A model generated the notes under the pieces. It did no database searches. It was not told the DNA's origin and saw only the letters and a program-made list of their open reading frames with translations. The translations under genes and the position numbers were made by a program. Below, piece after piece: positions 60,772 to 64,000 of a stretch of 64,000 nucleotides of DNA. This stretch comes from Arthrobacter sp. NicSoilB8 (lineage in GTDB: Bacteria > Actinomycetota > Actinomycetes > Actinomycetales > Micrococcaceae), in assembly GCF_019977355.1 (NCBI RefSeq), contig NZ_AP024655.1, positions 2,480,001 through 2,544,000 on the forward strand. The letters are read 5' to 3'. How positions within the stretch are numbered: the first letter of the stretch is position 1; each line of letters begins with the position of its first letter.

Positions 60772-61660
60772 CCCGGCGCTTGAGGTAGCGCTCGAATTCG
60801 CGGGCGATTGATTCGCCGCTGGCCTCCGGGAGGTCGGCGGTGTCCTTGGCCTCCTCGAGCTGGCGCACATACGCCGCAATTTCGGGGTCCTCGGTGGCGA
60901 GCTCGTCTACGCCGCGCTCCCACGCGTCAGCCTCCTCCACCAGTTCGTGGGTGTCCAGCGGCACCTGCAGGAGCTCCTCGATCCGGTGCAGGATTGCCAG
61001 CTGCGCCTTCGGCGACGGGGCCTGGGCCACATAGTGCGGCACGGCAGCCCAGAGCGAGACCGTGGGGAGCCCGGCCAGCAACGCCACTTCGCCCAGGACA
61101 CCCACGATTCCCACCGGCCCCTCATACTGCGAGGCCTCGAAGTCCATCCGCTCCCGCAGAGCGTTGTCGTCGGTGGACGTGCTGACCGGAATCGGCCGGC
61201 TGTGCGGGACGTCGGCCAGCAGGGCGCCGACCAGGATGACGTACTCGACGTGGAGGGCTTCGGCGTGCACCAGCAGTTCGGCGGTGTAGGCGCGCCACTT
61301 GTAGGACGGCTCGGTGCCCTGGACGAAGATCACGTCCACGTTCGAATCCGGGACGCTGGCCTTGAAGATCCGCGTGGAGGGCCACTTGATCTTCCGCTCG
61401 CCGGAGGCAGTCCGGCGGATCGTGGGCCGGGTGAACTGGAAGTCGTAGTACTCGTCGGCATCGATCGACCCGACCTTCTTGCCGCCCCAGAGTTTGTTCA
61501 GGTAGCGCAGGGCATCGCTGGCGGCCTCCCCGGCGTCGTTCCATCCCTCAAAGGCCGCCAGCATGACGGTGATGCGCCGGCCCTCGGGGACGGGCTGCAG
61601 CAGCCGCTCCGGCTCGGAGACGGCGCCTGGTTCGGTGGGGTCTGCCTCGAAGCTGTTCAT
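60755..61660 (-). CDS. PAC2-family protein (proteasome-assembly-chaperone-2-like)
   Basis: 301 residues. The family core includes RITVMLAAFEGWNDAGEAAS, a Rossmann-like domain with VILVGALLADVPHSRPIPVS, and GIVGVLGEVALLAGLPTVSLW. Actinobacterial PAC2 proteins lie near the Pup-proteasome genes and are related to archaeal/eukaryotic proteasome assembly chaperones, but their role is not settled. Gene context here (mshC, PAC2, HAD, M50) matches that neighbourhood. Confidence 0.87.
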   Translation of the reverse strand: MNSFEADPTEPGAVSEPERLLQPVPEGRRITVMLAAFEGWNDAGEAASDALRYLNKLWGGKKVGSIDADEYYDFQFTRPTIRRTASGERKIKWPSTRIFKASVPDSNVDVIFVQGTEPSYKWRAYTAELLVHAEALHVEYVILVGALLADVPHSRPIPVSTSTDDNALRERMDFEASQYEGPVGIVGVLGEVALLAGLPTVSLWAAVPHYVAQAPSPKAQLAILHRIEELLQVPLDTHELVEEADAWERGVDELATEDPEIAAYVRQLEEAKDTADLPEASGESIAREFERYLKRRGKDKP

Positions 61661-61813
61661 GCCATCACCCTACGTCCAAGTCCCCGCCCAGTGCAGGCAA
61701 TGGAGCGCCGCGAATCCGCACATGCGCCCCGGAAACCCGCGGTCGGGCGGTGAAAATTCGCCGTAGGCGTAGCGCCGGCGCCCGGCACCGGGCTTCCCCG
61801 TAGACTGGAAGGC

Positions 61814-62599
61814 ATGCGATCTTCAGCCTCCCGGCCCCTCCTTAAAGCAGCGCTCTGGGACATGGATGGCACCATCGTCGATACCGAGCCCTACTGGATC
61901 GCAGCCGAACGCGCGCTCGTGGAGGCCCACGGCGGACGATGGTCCCATGATCAGGCCATGCAGCTCGTGGGACAGTCCCTGACGTTTTCCGCCGGCATCC
62001 TGCAGGAGGCCGGCGTGGCGATGGAACGGCGCGACATCATCGACACCCTCACCGGGCATGTGGTCAGCCAGGTCCGGAATTCTGTTCCCTGGCGGCCCGG
62101 GGCCCGGGAACTGCTGGACGAACTGTACAACGCCGGCGTCCGCTGCGCCCTCGTGACCATGTCCGAGGCCCCGCTGGCCCGCGAGATCGTGGCGAGCCTG
62201 CCCGAACCCTACTTCGAGTTCCTCGTCACGGGGGACACCGTCACGCAGGGGAAGCCGCACCCGGAGGCGTATCTGACAGCCGTGGGACTTCTGCAGCAGC
62301 AGGATCCCGAGCTCGGCCTGCACCACTGCGTGGCCCTGGAAGATTCCGTGCCGGGCGTCGCGGCCGCCCTGGCCTCCGGCGTCGTCACTGTCGCCATCCC
62401 GCACATCCTTCCCCTGCCGCATGATCCCCGCCGCGCCACCTGGGACACCCTCGAAGGCCGCACCGTTGCGGACCTGGAGGAGCTCGTGGCGCTGCGGCAC
62501 GAGTTCCCGGACGCCACGTTCGGGCGTGCGGCGGACCCTGCCGCGGACTCAACGTTGGAGGCGGCCGTGCACTCGGGAGCGGGTCCTGCCCGTGGCTGA
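61814..62599 (+). CDS. HAD-superfamily hydrolase (phosphatase/mutase type)
   Basis: 261 residues. Motif I is WDMDGTIVDTEPYW with the Asp nucleophile, motif II in VTMSEAPLA, motif III lysine in TQGKPHPEAYL and motif IV in VALEDSVPGVAAALA. The cap domain lies between residues 20 and 90. It is of the beta-phosphoglucomutase/phosphoglycolate phosphatase group, specificity unknown. Its end overlaps the M50 gene start by 8 bases. Confidence 0.87.
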   Translation: MRSSASRPLLKAALWDMDGTIVDTEPYWIAAERALVEAHGGRWSHDQAMQLVGQSLTFSAGILQEAGVAMERRDIIDTLTGHVVSQVRNSVPWRPGARELLDELYNAGVRCALVTMSEAPLAREIVASLPEPYFEFLVTGDTVTQGKPHPEAYLTAVGLLQQQDPELGLHHCVALEDSVPGVAAALASGVVTVAIPHILPLPHDPRRATWDTLEGRTVADLEELVALRHEFPDATFGRAADPAADSTLEAAVHSGAGPARG

Positions 62600-63779
62600 C
62601 ACCGGCGGCCAGGGACAGCCCGGCAAGGACCCGGGCACCCGCCGGGAGGGAATCCCGCTGGGGCGCATTGCCGGCATCCCGGTCTTTCTCGCCTACTCCT
62701 GGTTCATCATCGCGGCCTTCACCGTGATCGCCTACGGACCGGTCCTGCAGACCAACAACCCCCGCCTCGGCATCACCGCCTTCTTCGTCGCCTTCGCCTA
62801 CGCGCTGCTTCTCCTGGTCTCCGTGCTGGCGCACGAACTCGCCCACGCGCTGACCGCGAAGCTGTTCCACTGGCCCACGGAGAAGATTGTCCTCAACCTC
62901 TGGGGCGGGCACACCCAGTTCCAAAGTTTCACTGCTTCACCGGGCCGCTCCGTTCTGGTGGCCATGGCGGGCCCGGCGGCGAACTTCGTTCTGGCCGGCG
63001 CCGGCTGGCTCCTGCTCTCGTACGGGGAACTGGGCGGCGTGGCCGACATCCTGGCCAACATCTTCGTCTGGGCCAACCTGCTGATCGGTATCTTCAACGT
63101 GCTTCCCGGGCTTCCGCTGGACGGCGGCCGGCTCGTCGAATCGGCCGTCTGGAAAGCCACCGGCAGCCAGGACAAGGGAACGATCGCGGCCGGCTGGGCG
63201 GGCCGGATCATCGTGATCGCCCTGGCGGTGTGGTTCATCATCCTTCCCCTGCTCAGCGGCGCCCGGCCGGACATTTCCTTCACCCTGATCACCGCCCTGG
63301 TGGGCAGTTTCCTCTGGATGGGGGCATCGGCGGCGATTCAGCAAGCCCGCATGCGGAGCCGGCTGTACCTCGTGGACGCCGCCGCCCTCGCCGAGCCCGC
63401 CGTCGGGCTTCCGGAAACCGCCACGGTTGCCGACTTCCTGGCCGGCACCACAGCGGGCAAGCCCGCCGTCGTCCTGTGTGACCGGGACGGCCGGCCCGTG
63501 GGCATCGTCGACGCCGGTGCGGCGGCCACCGTTCCCGCCGCACTGGCGGACGTGACTCCGCTCACCGCGGTTTCCTATGCCCTTGTTGCCGGCGCGTATG
63601 TGCCCGAATGGTCTAAGGGCCAAGAGCTCGTGCAGTACCTGTCCCAGCTCGAAGGCCAGGAGTACGCGGTGGTGAACGGCGAGGGCACCGTTACCGGGCT
63701 GCTCCACCAGTCCGCCGTCCTCAGCGCCATTACGGGCAAGTACCGGACCGAACGCCAGAACCAGGGGCAGAACCGGTAG
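62592..63779 (+). CDS. Site-2-protease-type M50 metallopeptidase with CBS-like tail
   Basis: 395 residues from GTG at 62592. Membrane helices carry the zinc motif HELAHALTAKLF (His81, Glu82, His85) and NVLPGLPLDGGRL with the third ligand Asp. After a short loop there is a CBS-like region (residues about 255-380: TVADFLAGT, VVLCDRDGRPVGIV). It is a regulated intramembrane protease of the SpoIVFB type. The substrate may be an anti-sigma factor or membrane protein. It is co-translated with the HAD gene. Confidence 0.88.
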   Translation: MADTGGQGQPGKDPGTRREGIPLGRIAGIPVFLAYSWFIIAAFTVIAYGPVLQTNNPRLGITAFFVAFAYALLLLVSVLAHELAHALTAKLFHWPTEKIVLNLWGGHTQFQSFTASPGRSVLVAMAGPAANFVLAGAGWLLLSYGELGGVADILANIFVWANLLIGIFNVLPGLPLDGGRLVESAVWKATGSQDKGTIAAGWAGRIIVIALAVWFIILPLLSGARPDISFTLITALVGSFLWMGASAAIQQARMRSRLYLVDAAALAEPAVGLPETATVADFLAGTTAGKPAVVLCDRDGRPVGIVDAGAAATVPAALADVTPLTAVSYALVAGAYVPEWSKGQELVQYLSQLEGQEYAVVNGEGTVTGLLHQSAVLSAITGKYRTERQNQGQNR

Positions 63780-63880
63780 AGTTACTGGGCGGTCGTGAAT
63801 TTCCGGCCCCCACGCGCAAGGACCGGTGCCCGCCGGCATGTCCGCGGCCACACAGTTTTACAGGAGCGAGGAACATCTTC

Positions 63881-64000
63881 ATGAGCAGCGACACCGCCGC
63901 CAACACCGCAGGGACCGCCGCCACCGGCACCACCGGCCCTGAAGGCACCACCAGCCCCGCCGGCACCACCAGCCCTGAAGGCACCACTGCCGCAGTTGAC
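63881..64000 (+). CDS. Start of a protein cut by the window end
   Basis: The ATG at 63881 with AGGAGCGAGG upstream begins a frame of at least 40 residues, Ala/Thr/Gly rich (GTTSPAGTTSP-type repeats). The visible part gives no function. By gene order it may be tRNA (adenine-N1) methyltransferase TrmI, which precedes the Pup-proteasome genes in related genomes. That is inference from synteny only. Confidence 0.5.
   Translation, partial: MSSDTAANTAGTAATGTTGPEGTTSPAGTTSPEGTTAAVD

Overview
The window is 64 kb of high-GC chromosomal DNA from an actinobacterium. The best fit is the Micrococcaceae, an Arthrobacter or Pseudarthrobacter relative. The grounds are strong G/C preference at third codon positions, frequent GTG and TTG starts, a mycothiol gene (mshC), an actinobacterial-style divergent glgC/glgA pair, a DevS/DevR two-component system, a GAG-anticodon tRNA-Leu without encoded CCA, and many families found mainly in actinobacteria (DUF3099, DUF5703, PAC2, the circularly permuted ATP-grasp operon). 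The genus is inferred, not proven. I see no prophage, transposase, rRNA or CRISPR.

Layout. 1-2.3 kb: end of an acyl-CoA ligase and a thiolase with an altered catalytic residue, then about 0.5 kb of tandem 122-bp repeats built from palindromes. 2.8-4.9 kb: a complete biotin ECF transporter operon (bioY-bioM-bioN, minus strand). 5-24 kb: mostly housekeeping genes (ABC-F ATPase, YbaK, SURF1, FabG, Hsp20, SerB, ABC ATPase, TauE-type permease, SpoU methyltransferase, L31 type B, a lipoate ligase with reordered domains, aminopeptidase N, a YeiH-type permease). 21.5-24.9 kb: a three-gene operon (permuted ATP-grasp, alpha-E, transglutaminase) that looks like an uncharacterised peptide- or amide-forming system. 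25-29.5 kb: a DevS/DevR-type sensor kinase and regulator flanked by a universal stress protein and two PPOX flavin/pyridoxamine-type proteins, with related GGGnC...CCC boxes in several of their promoters. Similar boxes lie before hsp20 and between a TraR/DksA-like gene and a hemerythrin gene. I read this as a possible hypoxia/redox/dormancy regulon.

29.6-40.7 kb: a zinc-ribbon SDR, glycogen synthesis genes glgC/glgA, and a fatty-acid module (acyl-CoA dehydrogenase/oxidase, TetR regulator, FadI-type thiolase, two-domain ketoreductase, MaoC dehydratase). The TetR gene and the thiolase diverge around a perfect 13-bp-arm palindrome. 40.7-42.3 kb: an accessory pair of unknown genes sharing an FSGRxNPxW domain, one fused to a possible cysteine-hydrolase domain. 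42.3-54.2 kb: FUSC protein, glutathionyl-hydroquinone-reductase-like protein, M50 peptidase, hemerythrin, malQ, a lipoprotein phosphoesterase, CYTH-CHAD protein, AI-2E transporter, a broken DUF805 gene next to stacked palindromes, and tRNA-Leu. 54.3-64 kb: M20 peptidase, acyl-CoA dehydrogenase, small conserved proteins, aldo/keto reductase, uppP, mshC, PAC2, a HAD hydrolase, a site-2-protease-like M50, and the start of another gene. This last gene order resembles the region that leads into the Pup-proteasome locus in related genomes.

A recurring structural theme is that convergent intergenic spaces are occupied by large near-perfect hairpins, or by short tandem duplications of the sequence around the preceding stop codon.
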